Assembly (NCBI RefSeq): GCF_013408425.1
Contig: NZ_JACBYV010000001.1
Span: 5,332,001 to 5,396,000, forward strand
DNA: 64,000 nt
Source of the DNA: Pseudomonas flavescens
GTDB lineage: Bacteria > Pseudomonadota > Gammaproteobacteria > Pseudomonadales > Pseudomonadaceae
Direction of reading: 5' to 3'
Part shown: positions 55,019 through 64,000 of the stretch, one piece after another
How the letters are laid out: every line of letters starts with the position of its first letter
Position numbering within the stretch: position 1 is the stretch's first letter
The notes under the pieces: generated by a model
Seen by the model: the letters and a program-made list of their open reading frames with translations, nothing else
What the model was told of the DNA's origin: nothing
The model's database searches: none
Made by a program: the position numbers and the translations under genes

Positions 55019-57802
55019 TCAGGAGTGGACGGTGTCGTCTTCAGGCTGGGCCTGGCGCTCGCCCACCCAGTATTCGATCAGGTCGCGCAACTGTGACATT
55101 TCCACCGGCTTGGCCATGTGACCGTCCATGCCGACCAGCCGTGCGCGCTCCTTGTGTTCGTTGAGGATGTGCGCGGTAAGCGCGACAACCGGCGTGCGCT
55201 GGCGGCGCTCGGCGATTTCCCAGGCGCGCAGCTGTTCGGTTGCGGAGAAGCCATCGAGCACCGGCATCTCGCAGTCCATCAATACCAGATCGTAGCGCTG
55301 TGCCTTCATCGCGTTGAGGGCTTCCTCGCCGTTGCTGGCCGTGTCGGGCTGCACATTGAGCTTGCCGAGCATGCCGCGAATCACCTTGGTGGAAATGCTG
55401 TTGTCCTCGGCGACCAGTATGCGGAAGTCGTCGGGCACCACCAGCGTCGTGGTGCTGGCACTGGTGCTGGGTACCTGGCCATGTTGCCGTTGGGCCAGCT
55501 CGTCGGCCAGGGTCGCCTTGAGGGTGTAGCCTGCCACCGGCTTGGCGAGGATGCGCTTGATGCCGGCATTGCGCGCGATGATCTTGCTTGGCGCATGGCT
55601 GATGCCGGTAAGCATGATGATCAGGATATCGTTGTTGAGGCTCGGGTCTTCCTTGATCTTCGCCGCCAGTTGCATGCCGCTCATGCCGGGCATTTCCTGA
55701 TCGAGCAGCACCACGTCGAAGTATTCGCGCATGTGCGCCTTGGTGCGCAGCAGCGCCAGCGCCTCCTTGCCCGAGGGTACGCTGCTGACGTTCATGCCCC
55801 AGGCATTGCACTGTTGCAGCAGCACCTTGCGGCAGGTGTCGTTGTCGTCCACCACCAGCAGGCGGGTGCCTTGCAGGGTGCCGTCGATATCGGTACCCGG
55901 CTGCTGCAGGCGGGCGTTGTCCAGTGGCAGGGTCAGCCACAGGGTCGAGCCCTGATTGCCGCCGCTCTGGATGCCGAACTCGCCACCCATCAGGCGGATC
56001 AGCTGACGGGCGATGATCAGGCCCAGGCGCCCCCCCAGGCGCGTGGCCGACAGGAAGTCACGGCTCTGCAGCTCGGTGTTGAGCAGCGCTTCGCGCTCGC
56101 TGGCGTTGAGCGGGTGCCCGCTGTCCTGCACGGCGAAGCGCAGGCGCGGTTGTTCGCCGCTGGTATCGAGCGCCACCACCAGGAGAATCTCGCCCTCGCT
56201 GGTCTGCTTGAAGGCGTTGTCGAGCAGGCTCAGCAAGGTCTGGCGCAGGCGCGTCGGGTCGCCGCTGACGATCCTTGGCACCTGGGGCTGGATGAAACTG
56301 ATCAGCTCGATCTTCTGCAGTTCGGCCTTGGCGCGGAAGATATCCAGGCAGTCCTCGGTCAGGGCGTTGAGGTCGAACTGCACGTCGTCCAGTTCGATCT
56401 GCCCGGACTCCAGTTTGGAGATGTCGAGAATCTCGTTGATCAGGTTGAGCAGCTCGTTGCCGGAGCTGTGAATGGTCTGCACGTAGTCGCGTTGTTTCGC
56501 CGACAGCGGTGTGCCTAGCAGCAGCTCGGTCATGCCCAGCACCCCGTTCATGGGCGTGCGGATCTCGTGGCTGATCTTGGCCAGGAACTCGGCCTTGGCC
56601 TTGAGTTCCGCATCATTGGCGGCCAGTGCCGTGCGTGCCCGCGAGGCCGCACGCTGCAGCTGGCGCTGATGTTCGGCCAGCGCAGCGCTGAGCACCACGC
56701 CGCTGAGCGTGGCGATGGTGAACACCCCGGTAACCAGCCAGCCAGGGTCGAGCTGGTTGAAACCGAGCAGAACGGGGATGAACAGCCCGAAGCCAACGTT
56801 GAACACCACCATGCCACTGACGATCAGCCGTGCCGACTGGTAACCGTTATGCCAGTGCACGCCGCTGACCAACAGTACGCTCAGGGTGCCCAGCAACACC
56901 ATCAGATACACCAGGGCGCTGTACCAGAGCAGGCCGGTGATCAGAATGGTCAGGCCCAGCGCCAGGGTCAGCAACGCATGGCCCTGCAACAGCCAGTTGA
57001 GCTTGCTGCGCTGCATCGGCGTACTGCGAAAGAAGCCGAGGGCGAAGGCTGACAGGCAGAACGCGGCGATCAGTGCGCTGATATCGGCGATCAGCGACTG
57101 GTTGTACCCCAGGCGCGGCACCCAGACCGCGAGCATGCCCAGGTTGGCCGCCGCACAGGTTGCCAGGCCTGCGTGCAGCCCTGCCAGCCAGAGGCTGCAG
57201 GCCGAGCGCGCGTAGGCGAAGCGGATCAGGTTGTAGACCACCACCAGCAGCAGGGCGCCGAGCAGGGCGCCAAACAGGTAGGCGGGTTTTTCCAGGCTGA
57301 CCAGTTCGCTCTCGTCGATAACCTTGAACCAGGCCATCAGCGGATGGTTGGAGGTCATCCGCACATAGACTTCCCGCGCCTGGCCGTCATTGGGCAGGGA
57401 CATCAGGTAAGCGCGCGAAGGCAGTGGTCGCGAATTCAGCGGCATCGACTCGCCGGTGTGCACGCTCTGCTCGACCTGGGTGCCCTGCAGCAGGTAGTAA
57501 TCGAGGAACTGCACACGCGGAGCGAACACCCACAGCCAGTACGGTGCCTGATGTTCGGGCACGTCGAAGCGCAGCCAGACGGCTTTCTGGCTGGGTGGAT
57601 AGGTGAAGGCGAGGTTATCGAGGGGGAGGAACTGACTGCGCCGCTCGCGCACGTCATCGAGATCCATCTGCGCGCTTTCGTCGACGAAAACCGACCAGCC
57701 GGTCGCATAGGGTGTCGAGACTCGCTGCGCCGCGCTGCTCGAAAAGCAGACACCGGCCAACAGCAGGCTGACGAGTAAACCTATGGCGATCCTGAGCCGC
57801 AC
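55019..57802 (-). CDS. retS: RetS hybrid sensor kinase
   Basis: 927 residues, from GTG 57800-57802 with AAAGGGA upstream. Signal peptide, periplasmic 7TMR-DISMED2 ligand domain (about 40-170), seven-helix 7TMR-DISM region (about 185-385), HisKA with His near residue 411 ([20 protein letters not shown]), HATPase_c ([40 protein letters not shown]), and two REC domains with acceptor Asp near 700 ([16 protein letters not shown]) and 843 ([20 protein letters not shown]). RetS restrains GacS by direct contact, reciprocal control of acute versus biofilm lifestyles. The purD neighbour fits P. aeruginosa retS. Confidence 0.93.
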   Translation of the reverse strand: MRLRIAIGLLVSLLLAGVCFSSSAAQRVSTPYATGWSVFVDESAQMDLDDVRERRSQFLPLDNLAFTYPPSQKAVWLRFDVPEHQAPYWLWVFAPRVQFLDYYLLQGTQVEQSVHTGESMPLNSRPLPSRAYLMSLPNDGQAREVYVRMTSNHPLMAWFKVIDESELVSLEKPAYLFGALLGALLLVVVYNLIRFAYARSACSLWLAGLHAGLATCAAANLGMLAVWVPRLGYNQSLIADISALIAAFCLSAFALGFFRSTPMQRSKLNWLLQGHALLTLALGLTILITGLLWYSALVYLMVLLGTLSVLLVSGVHWHNGYQSARLIVSGMVVFNVGFGLFIPVLLGFNQLDPGWLVTGVFTIATLSGVVLSAALAEHQRQLQRAASRARTALAANDAELKAKAEFLAKISHEIRTPMNGVLGMTELLLGTPLSAKQRDYVQTIHSSGNELLNLINEILDISKLESGQIELDDVQFDLNALTEDCLDIFRAKAELQKIELISFIQPQVPRIVSGDPTRLRQTLLSLLDNAFKQTSEGEILLVVALDTSGEQPRLRFAVQDSGHPLNASEREALLNTELQSRDFLSATRLGGRLGLIIARQLIRLMGGEFGIQSGGNQGSTLWLTLPLDNARLQQPGTDIDGTLQGTRLLVVDDNDTCRKVLLQQCNAWGMNVSSVPSGKEALALLRTKAHMREYFDVVLLDQEMPGMSGMQLAAKIKEDPSLNNDILIIMLTGISHAPSKIIARNAGIKRILAKPVAGYTLKATLADELAQRQHGQVPSTSASTTTLVVPDDFRILVAEDNSISTKVIRGMLGKLNVQPDTASNGEEALNAMKAQRYDLVLMDCEMPVLDGFSATEQLRAWEIAERRQRTPVVALTAHILNEHKERARLVGMDGHMAKPVEMSQLRDLIEYWVGERQAQPEDDTVHS

Positions 57803-57929
57803 GTGGCAATCCCTTTGAGGTTATACGCTGAATTATAGCCCGCCGTGGTGGCGCAGACTATGACACGGAGACGCTATCCTGACAGCCAGGGCTCGCCGAC
57901 GATCCGCGAGCCTCGGGGTATTGCCGACA

Positions 57930-57951
57930 GGCGGCATCGATTGATGCCGCC
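57930..57951. terminator. Hairpin between retS and purD
   Basis: GGCGGCAT / ATGCCGCC form a perfect 8-pair stem, just after the purD stop on the minus strand. No clear U-run follows (TGTCGGCAAT), so termination strength is doubtful; it could be a processing or stability signal at the purD mRNA end. Confidence 0.45.
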
Positions 57952-57962
57952 GTCTTGTTACA

Positions 57963-59252
57963 TCAGTTTTCGCCACGCTCGCGAGCGATCGCGCGATAGC
58001 CGATGTCGTTGCGGTGGAACATGCCGTTCCAGCGAATCTTCTCGGCCAGGCGGTAGGCCTGCTGCTGGGCGTCGGCAACGCTGGCGCCGATGGCCGTGGC
58101 GCAGAGCACGCGGCCGCCAGCCGTGACGATCTGGCCGTCCTTCAGCGTGGTACCGGCGTGGAACACCTTGCCTTCGAGCGCAGCGGCGTCGTCCAGGCCT
58201 TCGATCACGTCGCCCTTGGCGTAGTCGCCAGGGTAGCCGCCTGCAGCCAGAACGACGCCGACGGTTGGGCGTGGATCCCAGCGCGCTTCGACCTTGTCCA
58301 GTGCCTTGGCCAGGGCCGCCTCCACCAGCAGCACCAGGGAGGACTCCAGGCGAACCATGATCGGCTGGGTTTCCGGGTCGCCAAAGCGGCAGTTGAATTC
58401 GATGACCTTGGGCTTGCCGGCCTTGTCGATCATCAGGCCCGCATACAGGAAACCAGTATAGACATTGCCTTCGGCTGCCATGCCGCGCACGGTCGGGTAG
58501 ATGACTTCGTCCATCACGCGCTTGTGAACGTCGGCGGTAACTACCGGCGCGGGCGAGTAAGCACCCATGCCGCCGGTGTTCGGGCCACTGTCGGCGTCGC
58601 CAACGCGCTTGTGGTCCTGGCTGGTGGCCATCGGCAGCACGTTCTCGCCGTCGACCATGACGATGAAGCTGGCCTCTTCGCCGTCGAGGAATTCCTCGAT
58701 CACGACGCGCGAACCGGCTTCGCCAAAGGCATTGCCGGCGAGCATGTCGCGCACGGCATCTTCGGCTTCCTGCAGGGTCATGGCGACGATCACGCCTTTG
58801 CCGGCAGCCAGGCCGTCGGCCTTGATCACGATCGGTGCGCCTTTTTCACGCAGGTAGGCCAGGGCAGGCTCCACTTCGGTGAAGTTCTGGTAGTCGGCGG
58901 TAGGGATGTTCTGGCGCGCCAGGAAATCCTTGGTGAAGGCCTTGGAGCCTTCCAGTTGGGCGGCTGCGGCGGTGGGGCCGAAGATATCCAGCTTGCGGGT
59001 ACGGAACAGATCGACCACGCCTTTGACCAGCGGGGCTTCCGGGCCGACGATGGTCAGCTGTACGTTTTGCTCGGCGAAATCGGCCAGCGCCTGAATGTCC
59101 AGGACATCGATGGCGACGTTCTCGCATTTGGCTTCGGTGGCGGTGCCGGCGTTGCCCGGGGCGATGAATACTTTCTCGACACGCTTGTCCTGCGCCACTT
59201 TCCAGGCCAGGGCGTGTTCACGACCGCCGCTGCCGATGATCAATACGTTCAT
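57963..59252 (-). CDS. purD: Phosphoribosylamine-glycine ligase
   Basis: GAR synthetase of purine synthesis, ATP-grasp family. 429 residues: NVLIIGSGGREHALAWKVAQ, IVGPEAPLVKGVVDLFRTRK, IVIKADGLAAGKGVIVAMTL, DHKRVGDADSGPNTGGMGAY, EFNCRFGDPETQPIMVRLES. GGGAGAGAGAC precedes the ATG. It follows purH on the same strand after a 197-base gap full of repeats, which suggests its own promoter or extra regulation. Confidence 0.97.
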   Translation of the reverse strand: MNVLIIGSGGREHALAWKVAQDKRVEKVFIAPGNAGTATEAKCENVAIDVLDIQALADFAEQNVQLTIVGPEAPLVKGVVDLFRTRKLDIFGPTAAAAQLEGSKAFTKDFLARQNIPTADYQNFTEVEPALAYLREKGAPIVIKADGLAAGKGVIVAMTLQEAEDAVRDMLAGNAFGEAGSRVVIEEFLDGEEASFIVMVDGENVLPMATSQDHKRVGDADSGPNTGGMGAYSPAPVVTADVHKRVMDEVIYPTVRGMAAEGNVYTGFLYAGLMIDKAGKPKVIEFNCRFGDPETQPIMVRLESSLVLLVEAALAKALDKVEARWDPRPTVGVVLAAGGYPGDYAKGDVIEGLDDAAALEGKVFHAGTTLKDGQIVTAGGRVLCATAIGASVADAQQQAYRLAEKIRWNGMFHRNDIGYRAIARERGEN

Positions 59253-59289
59253 GTCTCTCTCCCTATGGAGGCGGGCCTTGAGCCCCCGC

Positions 59290-59315
59290 GGTGGATAAGC
59301 GAAGCGTTATCCACC
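59290..59315. repeat. Palindromic repeat in the purH-purD gap (TATCCACC type)
   Basis: GGTGGATAA and TTATCCACC arms (9 perfect pairs) around GCGAAGCG. I recall GGTGGATAAC...TTATCCACC as a common dispersed intergenic sequence in Pseudomonas; copy number is not known here. Lies between purD start and purH stop. Confidence 0.6.
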
Positions 59316-59360
59316 CTACGAATTGCGAGGCTGCGATGAAGCCGGTAGATGCCAGGCGCC

Positions 59361-59413
59361 CTGGGTTTCGACAAGCGGAGTTGCCTGGTGGCAATGAGCA
59401 TGGCGAAACCCGG
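59361..59413. repeat. Nested inverted repeat in the purH-purD gap
   Basis: Outer arms CTGGGTTTCG (59361-59370) and CGAAACCCGG (59404-59413), 10 pairs with one G-U, enclose an inner hairpin TTGCC-TGGT-GGCAA (59381-59394). This is separate from the TATCCACC palindrome 45 bases away. Similar GGGTTTCG/CGAAACCC palindromes occur in Pseudomonas intergenic DNA to my recollection. Confidence 0.55.
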
Positions 59414-59449
59414 GGCAACGAGGCAGATGCCGGTTTCAGTGCGGCCGAT

Positions 59450-61054
59450 TTAGTGTCTAAAGTGGCGCATGCCGGTGAACACCATGGCAATACCCGCTTC
59501 ATCGGCGGCGGCGATCACTTCGTTGTCGCGCATCGAACCGCCTGGCTGGATCACCGCGGTGATGCCGGCCTTGGCGGCATTGTCGATGCCGTCGCGGAAC
59601 GGGAAGAAGGCGTCGGAGGCCATCACCGCGCCTGGAACCGGCAGGCCGGCGTGTTCAGCCTTGATGGCGGCGATGCGCGCGGAGTTGACGCGGCTCATCT
59701 GGCCGGCGCCGACGCCGACGGTCTGGCGATTCTTGGCATAGACGATGGCGTTGGATTTGACGAACTTGGCTACTTTCCAGGCGAAGATCAGGTCATGTAC
59801 TTCCTGCTCGCTCGGTGCGCGCTGGGTGACGATCTTCAGATCAGCGGCAGTGATCATGCCGATATCGCGGCTCTGCACCAGCAGGCCACCGTTGACGCGC
59901 TTGAAGTCCCAGCCAGCAGCACGCTCGGCCGGCCATTCGCCGCACTCGAGCAGGCGCACGTTGGCTTTGGCGGCGACCACTTCACGGGCAGCAGCGCTGA
60001 TTTTCGGGGCGATGATCACTTCGACGAACTGGCGCTCGACGATGGCCTTGGCGGTTTCGCCATCCAGCTCTCGGTTGAAGGCGATGATGCCGCCGAATGC
60101 CGACTCGGTGTCGGTGGCATAGGCCAGGTCGTAGGCCTTGCGGATACCGCCTTCGTTTTCCGGCACCACGGCAACGCCGCAGGGGTTGGCGTGCTTGACG
60201 ATCACGCAGGCCGGCTTGACGAAGCTCTTCACGCATTCCAGCGCAGCGTCGGTATCCGCCACGTTGTTGAACGACAGTTCCTTACCCTGCAACTGAACGG
60301 CAGTGGCCACGCAGGCTTCGTCGGCATGCTCGACGTAGAAGGCGGCTTTCTGGTGCGGGTTCTCACCGTAGCGCATGTCCTGCGCCTTGATGAATTGCGT
60401 GTTGAAGGTGCGCGGGAACAGGTTGCGGTCGGCAGTGCTCAGGGTGTCGCGACTCTGTTCGATGGTGCCCAGGTAGTTGGCGATCATGCCGTCATAGGCA
60501 GCGGTGTGCTCGAAGGCTTTCAGGGCCAGGTCGAAGCGCTGGGCGTAGCTCAGACCACCGGCCTTCAGGGACTCGACGATCGCGGCGTAGTCACCGGCAT
60601 TGACCACGATGGCCACGTCCTTGTGGTTCTTCGCAGCCGAACGCACCATGGTCGGGCCGCCGATATCGATGTTCTCGATGGCGTCGGCCAGGTCACAGCC
60701 AGGCTTGGCCACGGTGGCGGCGAAGGGGTACAGGTTGACGGCCACCAGGTCGATCGGCTTGATGCCGTGCTCGTCCATCACCGCACCATCGAGGGCGCGA
60801 CGGCCAAGGATGCCGCCGTGGATCTTCGGGTGCAGGGTCTTCACCCGGCCGTCCATCATCTCCGGAAAACCGGTGTAATCGGCCACTTCCACTGCCGCCA
60901 CGCCATTGTCCTTGAGCAGCTTGTAGGTGCCCCCGGTGGAGAGGATTTCCACGTTGAGGGCAACGAGCTCGCGGGCGAATTCGAGGATGCCGGTCTTGTC
61001 GGACACGCTGATCAGCGCGCGGCGGACGGGGAGGCGGGTGGTCTGGTCGGTCAT
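59450..61054 (-). CDS. purH: Bifunctional AICAR transformylase / IMP cyclohydrolase
   Basis: Catalyses the last two steps of IMP synthesis. 534 residues from ATG 61052-61054 ([20 protein letters not shown]). N-terminal cyclohydrolase (MGS-like) domain [61 protein letters not shown]-terminal transformylase [35 protein letters not shown] and [20 protein letters not shown]. An upstream ATG at 61064-61066 is possible but family members begin MTD. Downstream of fis, separated by a terminator. Confidence 0.96.
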   Translation of the reverse strand: MTDQTTRLPVRRALISVSDKTGILEFARELVALNVEILSTGGTYKLLKDNGVAAVEVADYTGFPEMMDGRVKTLHPKIHGGILGRRALDGAVMDEHGIKPIDLVAVNLYPFAATVAKPGCDLADAIENIDIGGPTMVRSAAKNHKDVAIVVNAGDYAAIVESLKAGGLSYAQRFDLALKAFEHTAAYDGMIANYLGTIEQSRDTLSTADRNLFPRTFNTQFIKAQDMRYGENPHQKAAFYVEHADEACVATAVQLQGKELSFNNVADTDAALECVKSFVKPACVIVKHANPCGVAVVPENEGGIRKAYDLAYATDTESAFGGIIAFNRELDGETAKAIVERQFVEVIIAPKISAAAREVVAAKANVRLLECGEWPAERAAGWDFKRVNGGLLVQSRDIGMITAADLKIVTQRAPSEQEVHDLIFAWKVAKFVKSNAIVYAKNRQTVGVGAGQMSRVNSARIAAIKAEHAGLPVPGAVMASDAFFPFRDGIDNAAKAGITAVIQPGGSMRDNEVIAAADEAGIAMVFTGMRHFRH

Positions 61055-61083
61055 TTCAGCGTCCATCAGAGCAGAGTATTAGC

Positions 61084-61112
61084 AAAAAAGGCGGCTTCGT
61101 TAGAGCCGCCCT
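61084..61112 (-). terminator. Rho-independent terminator after fis
   Basis: GGCGGCT / AGCCGCC arms around CTAACGA on the minus strand, followed by TTTTTT. Ends the dusB-fis transcript before purH, so purH needs its own promoter in the short gap or readthrough. Confidence 0.8.
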
Positions 61113-61128
61113 TTCCGGGAATGCAGGG

Positions 61129-61449
61129 TCACAGCAGGTCGTACTGCTTGAGCTTCTTGCGCAGGGTGCCGCGGTTCAGGCCGAGCAGCTCGGAGGCTTT
61201 GGTCTGGTTACCCTTCACGTAGTTCATGACGGTTTCCAGCAGTGGGGCTTCAACTTCGGTGAGCACCAGATTGTAGACGTCGGTGACGTCCGCACCTTCG
61301 AGGTGGGCGAAGTAGTTGTGCAGGGCTTTCTCGACACTGCCGCGCAGGGTCTGGCCTTCTTCGCTCGGCGTGTTGAGGTGCTGTTTCAAACTGGCGTTGT
61401 CGCTCACGGGTGCAATCCCACTTCCTAAAGTCTCGTTCAACATTGTCAT
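61129..61449 (-). CDS. fis: DNA-binding protein Fis
   Basis: 106 residues, nucleoid protein that bends DNA and activates rRNA promoters. The C-terminal helix-turn-helix is typical: PLLETVMNYVKGNQTKASEL followed by LGLNRGTLRKKLKQYDLL. The ATG overlaps the dusB stop by 4 bases, the conserved dusB-fis operon. Confidence 0.97.
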   Translation of the reverse strand: MTMLNETLGSGIAPVSDNASLKQHLNTPSEEGQTLRGSVEKALHNYFAHLEGADVTDVYNLVLTEVEAPLLETVMNYVKGNQTKASELLGLNRGTLRKKLKQYDLL

Positions 61450-62444
61450 GCGGCCACCCCTTCGTCGTCGTTGTAGCGATCACCGAAGAACTGGCGAACG
61501 CTTGCACACTGCGCCTCCTGGCTGTCCAGACGATTGAACTCGGCTCGGAACTCACGGGCGCCGGGTAGCGTCGCGAGGTACCAGCCAACGTGCTTGCGGG
61601 CGATGCGCACACCCATCACATCGCCATAGAAGGCGTGGAGGGCGGCCAGGTGCTCGAGCAGGATGCGTTCAATTTCGGTCAGCGCCGGGGCGGGGCAATG
61701 GGCACCGGTGCGCAGGTAATGCTCTATTTCTCTGAAAATCCATGGGCGCCCCTGGGCAGCCCTGCCGATCAGCAGACCATCGGCACCGGTGGCGGCCAGC
61801 ACGTGGGCGGCCTTTTCCGGTGAGTCGATATCGCCATTGGCCAATACCGGGATGGACACTGCCTGCTTGATGGCGGCAATGGTGTCGTACTCCGCTTCGC
61901 CGGTGTACAGGTCGGCGCGGGTACGGCCATGTACCGCCAGGGCGACGATGCCGCATTGTTCGGCGATACGTGCCACGTCGACACCGTTCTTGTTCTGTCT
62001 GTCCCAGCCGGTGCGGATCTTCAGCGTGACCGGGACGTCTACCGCGGCTACCACGGCCTCGAGGATCGCTTGCACCAGTGGCTGATCCTTGAGCAGGGCG
62101 GAGCCGGCGGCCTTGTTGCAGACCTTCTTGGCCGGGCAGCCCATGTTGATGTCGATGATCTGGGCGCCCAGTTGCACATTGGCCCGTGCTGCCTCGGCGA
62201 GCATCTGCGGGTCCCCGCCGGCGATCTGCACGGAGCGTGGCTCCGGATCGCCGCTGTGGATCATGCGCAGGCTCGACTTGCGCGTATTCCACAGGCGCAC
62301 ATCGCTGGTGACCATCTCCGACACCACCATGCCGGCGCCAAGGCGGCGGCAGAGCTGTCGGAACGGCTGATCGGTGACGCCGGCCATGGGGGCCAGGATC
62401 AGTCGATTGGGCAATGTATAGGGGCCGATGCTTAGCGCCGACAT
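61446..62444 (-). CDS. dusB: tRNA-dihydrouridine synthase B
   Basis: Flavoenzyme reducing uridine at tRNA position 17. 332 residues from ATG 62442-62444 (MSALSIGPYTLPNRLILAPM). Motifs: LAPMAGVTDQPFRQLCRRLG, IDINMGCPAKKVCNKAAGSA with the catalytic Cys, LKIRTGWDRQNKNGVDVARI, VHGRTRADLYTGEAEYDTIA and LIGRAAQGRPWIFREIEHYL. The frame extends upstream to 62633 without family similarity. Overlaps fis by 4 bases. Confidence 0.95.
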   Translation of the reverse strand: MSALSIGPYTLPNRLILAPMAGVTDQPFRQLCRRLGAGMVVSEMVTSDVRLWNTRKSSLRMIHSGDPEPRSVQIAGGDPQMLAEAARANVQLGAQIIDINMGCPAKKVCNKAAGSALLKDQPLVQAILEAVVAAVDVPVTLKIRTGWDRQNKNGVDVARIAEQCGIVALAVHGRTRADLYTGEAEYDTIAAIKQAVSIPVLANGDIDSPEKAAHVLAATGADGLLIGRAAQGRPWIFREIEHYLRTGAHCPAPALTEIERILLEHLAALHAFYGDVMGVRIARKHVGWYLATLPGAREFRAEFNRLDSQEAQCASVRQFFGDRYNDDEGVAA

Positions 62445-62646
62445 AGGGCTTCCCTGCTCAAGAGACGTGCTGTTGAGGCCAGTAGGAGAGTGCGAAAAAG
62501 GGTGGAGATCATACCCGCTCTGAATGACCGGATAAAGGTGGTTTTGAACAAAATCTGAACAGTTGACCTGTGGTCTGCCGTCGCGCTGCCTGCTTGCCGC
62601 GTCGCAGACGCCCGCTCGCCGGCAGCCGTCCATCGGCTGGCCGCGG

Positions 62647-64000
62647 CTACTCCGGCGAGTGGAAGTTGAGGCTGTAGTTCACCGCGCGAGCGCCTGGGTC
62701 GAGGATGTCGAGGGCGATATGGATCGGCGTTTGTGGGGGCATTTCCGCCTGACCGGCCAGTTCACCCGCCAGGTATTCGCTGGGTTTGAAGCGGCGGCTG
62801 GCGATCAGTTGGCCGTTGAGATCGGCGAAGCGCATTTCCAGCAGAGGGAATGGCTGGGAGAAGGGCGCACGATTGTAGAGGATCGCGTCGACGACCAGTG
62901 CTCCGCTGAATTCCGGGTGGCTGCGCACCACCAGATTGCTGCTCTTGATCTGCTCGATATCGACCTTCGATGGCAGGGTGCAGCCGATCACCGGGCAGGC
63001 CTGTTCGAACCAGGGGCGGTACTGATCCTGGCGCGCCAGCTCGGCGTAGTGATAGATCACGTATTGCCCGGCCAGTGCGGTAGCGGCCAGCAGATTCAGC
63101 AGTCCCCAGCCAATCCAGCGGCCCCAGGGCTTGCGCGGCGGGCGCCAATCCAGTTGCAGCGGCTCTTCTTCGAGCTCGAACAGCGCATCGTTGCGCAGAT
63201 TGGGTTCGCTGCGCGGTGCGCGCTGGGCCTTCTTCTGCCTGGGGGGCGGTGGCGCATCCAGATCCTCGTCCTGGGGCTCAGGCTCGATGGCGGCAGGTTC
63301 TTCATCGCGTTGCGCACTCAGGCTGAAGGCCGGCTCGGCATCGTCGCGGGCCGTGCCGCGTTTCACCGGAGCATCGATCAGATCGCGGATACCGGGCGTC
63401 TTCGGGATCGGCGGCATATCGTCAGGCACATGGCTGCTTGGCGGTGGCGGCTGGCCGAAATCCGGCGACTGCAGAGGTGGTTGTTCGCTCAGCGGCTCCA
63501 GCTCCAGCTTGCTGACGGGTGGGTCGTCGCGCAGCAAGGCTTCGGCCCAGCGCTCGTCCTCGGCCGGCTCATCGTCATCTTCCGCCTGGTCGAAGCGCGG
63601 CGTCTGTCGCGAGGGCTGGTCGAGTTCGAGAAACTGCCTGGACAACTGCTGTTCCTGAGCTTCGAGCTTGGCCAGCTCCTCGTCCAGATCCAGATCATCG
63701 AGGTCCAGGTCGTCGTGGATCCACAGGGTTTCGTCGTCGAGCTTGCCGGGCTTGGCGGGAGGCGGCGTTTCTGGCGCAATGCTGATTGCAGGTGCAGGTG
63801 CAGGTGCAGGTGCAGGTGCAGGTGCAGGTGCAGGTGCAGGTGGTGCGGCTTTTGGCGCCGCAGGCGCAGCCGCTCGCATGTCCGGGATGTTGTGACCCTG
63901 CTCGCGCAACTGGCGCGCCGCATTGAACACCTGCAGGCAGGCGCCGCAGCGCACCGAGCCCTGGGCAATACCGAGTTGCACCAGATTCACGCGGAAGCTG
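62647..64000 (-). CDS. DUF3426 zinc-ribbon membrane protein (5' end outside window)
   Basis: At least 451 residues; the true start lies beyond the right edge. The N-terminal zinc ribbon is entered midway: FRVNLVQLGIAQGSVRCGAC, with the second CxxC (CGAC) visible and the first pair outside. A long acidic, proline-rich linker follows, including (Pro-Ala) repeats encoded by nine hexanucleotide copies, then one membrane helix (WIGWGLLNLLAATALAGQYV) and a periplasmic DUF3426 domain (SNLVVRSHPEFSGALVVDAI). Located upstream of dusB-fis, where prmA-DUF3426-dusB-fis is the usual order. Function unknown. Confidence 0.88.
   Translation of the reverse strand, partial: SFRVNLVQLGIAQGSVRCGACLQVFNAARQLREQGHNIPDMRAAAPAAPKAAPPAPAPAPAPAPAPAPAPAISIAPETPPPAKPGKLDDETLWIHDDLDLDDLDLDEELAKLEAQEQQLSRQFLELDQPSRQTPRFDQAEDDDEPAEDERWAEALLRDDPPVSKLELEPLSEQPPLQSPDFGQPPPPSSHVPDDMPPIPKTPGIRDLIDAPVKRGTARDDAEPAFSLSAQRDEEPAAIEPEPQDEDLDAPPPPRQKKAQRAPRSEPNLRNDALFELEEEPLQLDWRPPRKPWGRWIGWGLLNLLAATALAGQYVIYHYAELARQDQYRPWFEQACPVIGCTLPSKVDIEQIKSSNLVVRSHPEFSGALVVDAILYNRAPFSQPFPLLEMRFADLNGQLIASRRFKPSEYLAGELAGQAEMPPQTPIHIALDILDPGARAVNYSLNFHSPE
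63788..63841. repeat. Hexanucleotide tandem repeat, 9 copies of GCAGGT
   Basis: Nine exact copies of GCAGGT on the plus strand (a tenth is broken). In the DUF3426 gene, read on the minus strand, each copy encodes Pro-Ala, so gain or loss of copies changes linker length by two residues with the frame intact. Confidence 0.9.

Noticed and set aside
59291..61222. 643-residue open frame on the plus strand opposite purH
   Set aside because: High-GC antisense shadow: purH on the other strand has full family motifs, and the long frame shows no domain, no ribosome-binding site and low-complexity composition.
63788..63841. Tandem repeat considered as a CRISPR-like array
   Set aside because: Six-base units without spacers, inside a coding frame; simple-sequence repeat.

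Overview
The window is chromosomal DNA from a high-GC gammaproteobacterium, almost certainly a Pseudomonas (P. aeruginosa relatives, possibly the mendocina/alcaligenes branch). The evidence is gene content and order: zapA-6S RNA-fthC, pepP-ubiH-ubiI, gcvT-gcvH, argE-argA, gshA, tex, ompR-envZ (amgRS), rimA-rimB-rimK, hslO-pckA, and retS/purD/purH/fis/dusB. The species guess rests on recognising families and synteny from memory, not on a search.

Layout. 1-3.4 kb: a ferric-citrate type surface-signalling set (fecA partial, fecR, fecI) on the minus strand with a Fur-box-like site. 3.4-12.0 kb: oxidoreductase, FliL-like lipid-anchor/secreted protein, EVE protein, a 38-residue membrane peptide, fthC, 6S RNA, zapA, a ZapB-like coiled coil, then divergent ygfB-pepP-ubiH-DUF4442-ubiI. 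12.1-19.0 kb: a second iron block on the plus strand (fecI-fecR-siderophore receptor, then an Fe(III) binding protein and ABC permease). 19.2-25.5 kb: gcvT-gcvH without gcvP, a DUF2388 protein, a chemoreceptor, a GspE/PilB-type ATPase, a DUF502 membrane protein. 25.6-32.1 kb: CYTH-CHAD protein divergent from a PhoU-like protein and a Pit phosphate carrier, then argE and argA. 32.2-37.1 kb (minus): RMF-like protein, gshA, thioesterase, tex. 37.3-43.4 kb (plus): ompR, envZ and a 1259-residue MASE1-PAS-GGDEF-EAL protein. 43.4-46.5 kb (minus): rimA-rimB-rimK-ldcA. 46.6-54.0 kb: hslR, PAP2 phosphatase (minus), hslO, pckA, recQ, a Tlc/MFS-like carrier. 54.0-64.0 kb (minus): LysR regulator, retS, and the DUF3426-dusB-fis-purH-purD series.

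Functional themes. Two complete FecI/FecR/receptor modules plus a periplasmic Fe(III) importer make the left 19 kb iron-centred, with Fur-box-like sequences before each unit. A c-di-GMP theme joins the large dual-domain GGDEF/EAL protein to the adjacent EAL protein RimA and the ribosome-modifying RimB/RimK, with ldcA translationally coupled to rimK. Translation and stress are served by hslR, hslO, the RMF-like protein, 6S RNA, fis and dusB. Most of the window is conserved housekeeping DNA; the least explained sequence is in structured intergenic elements (29.29-29.42 kb, 59.29-59.41 kb), the pckA leader hairpin, the small ORFs, and genes that look inserted relative to the P. aeruginosa order. 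No tRNA, rRNA, insertion sequence, prophage or CRISPR array was seen.
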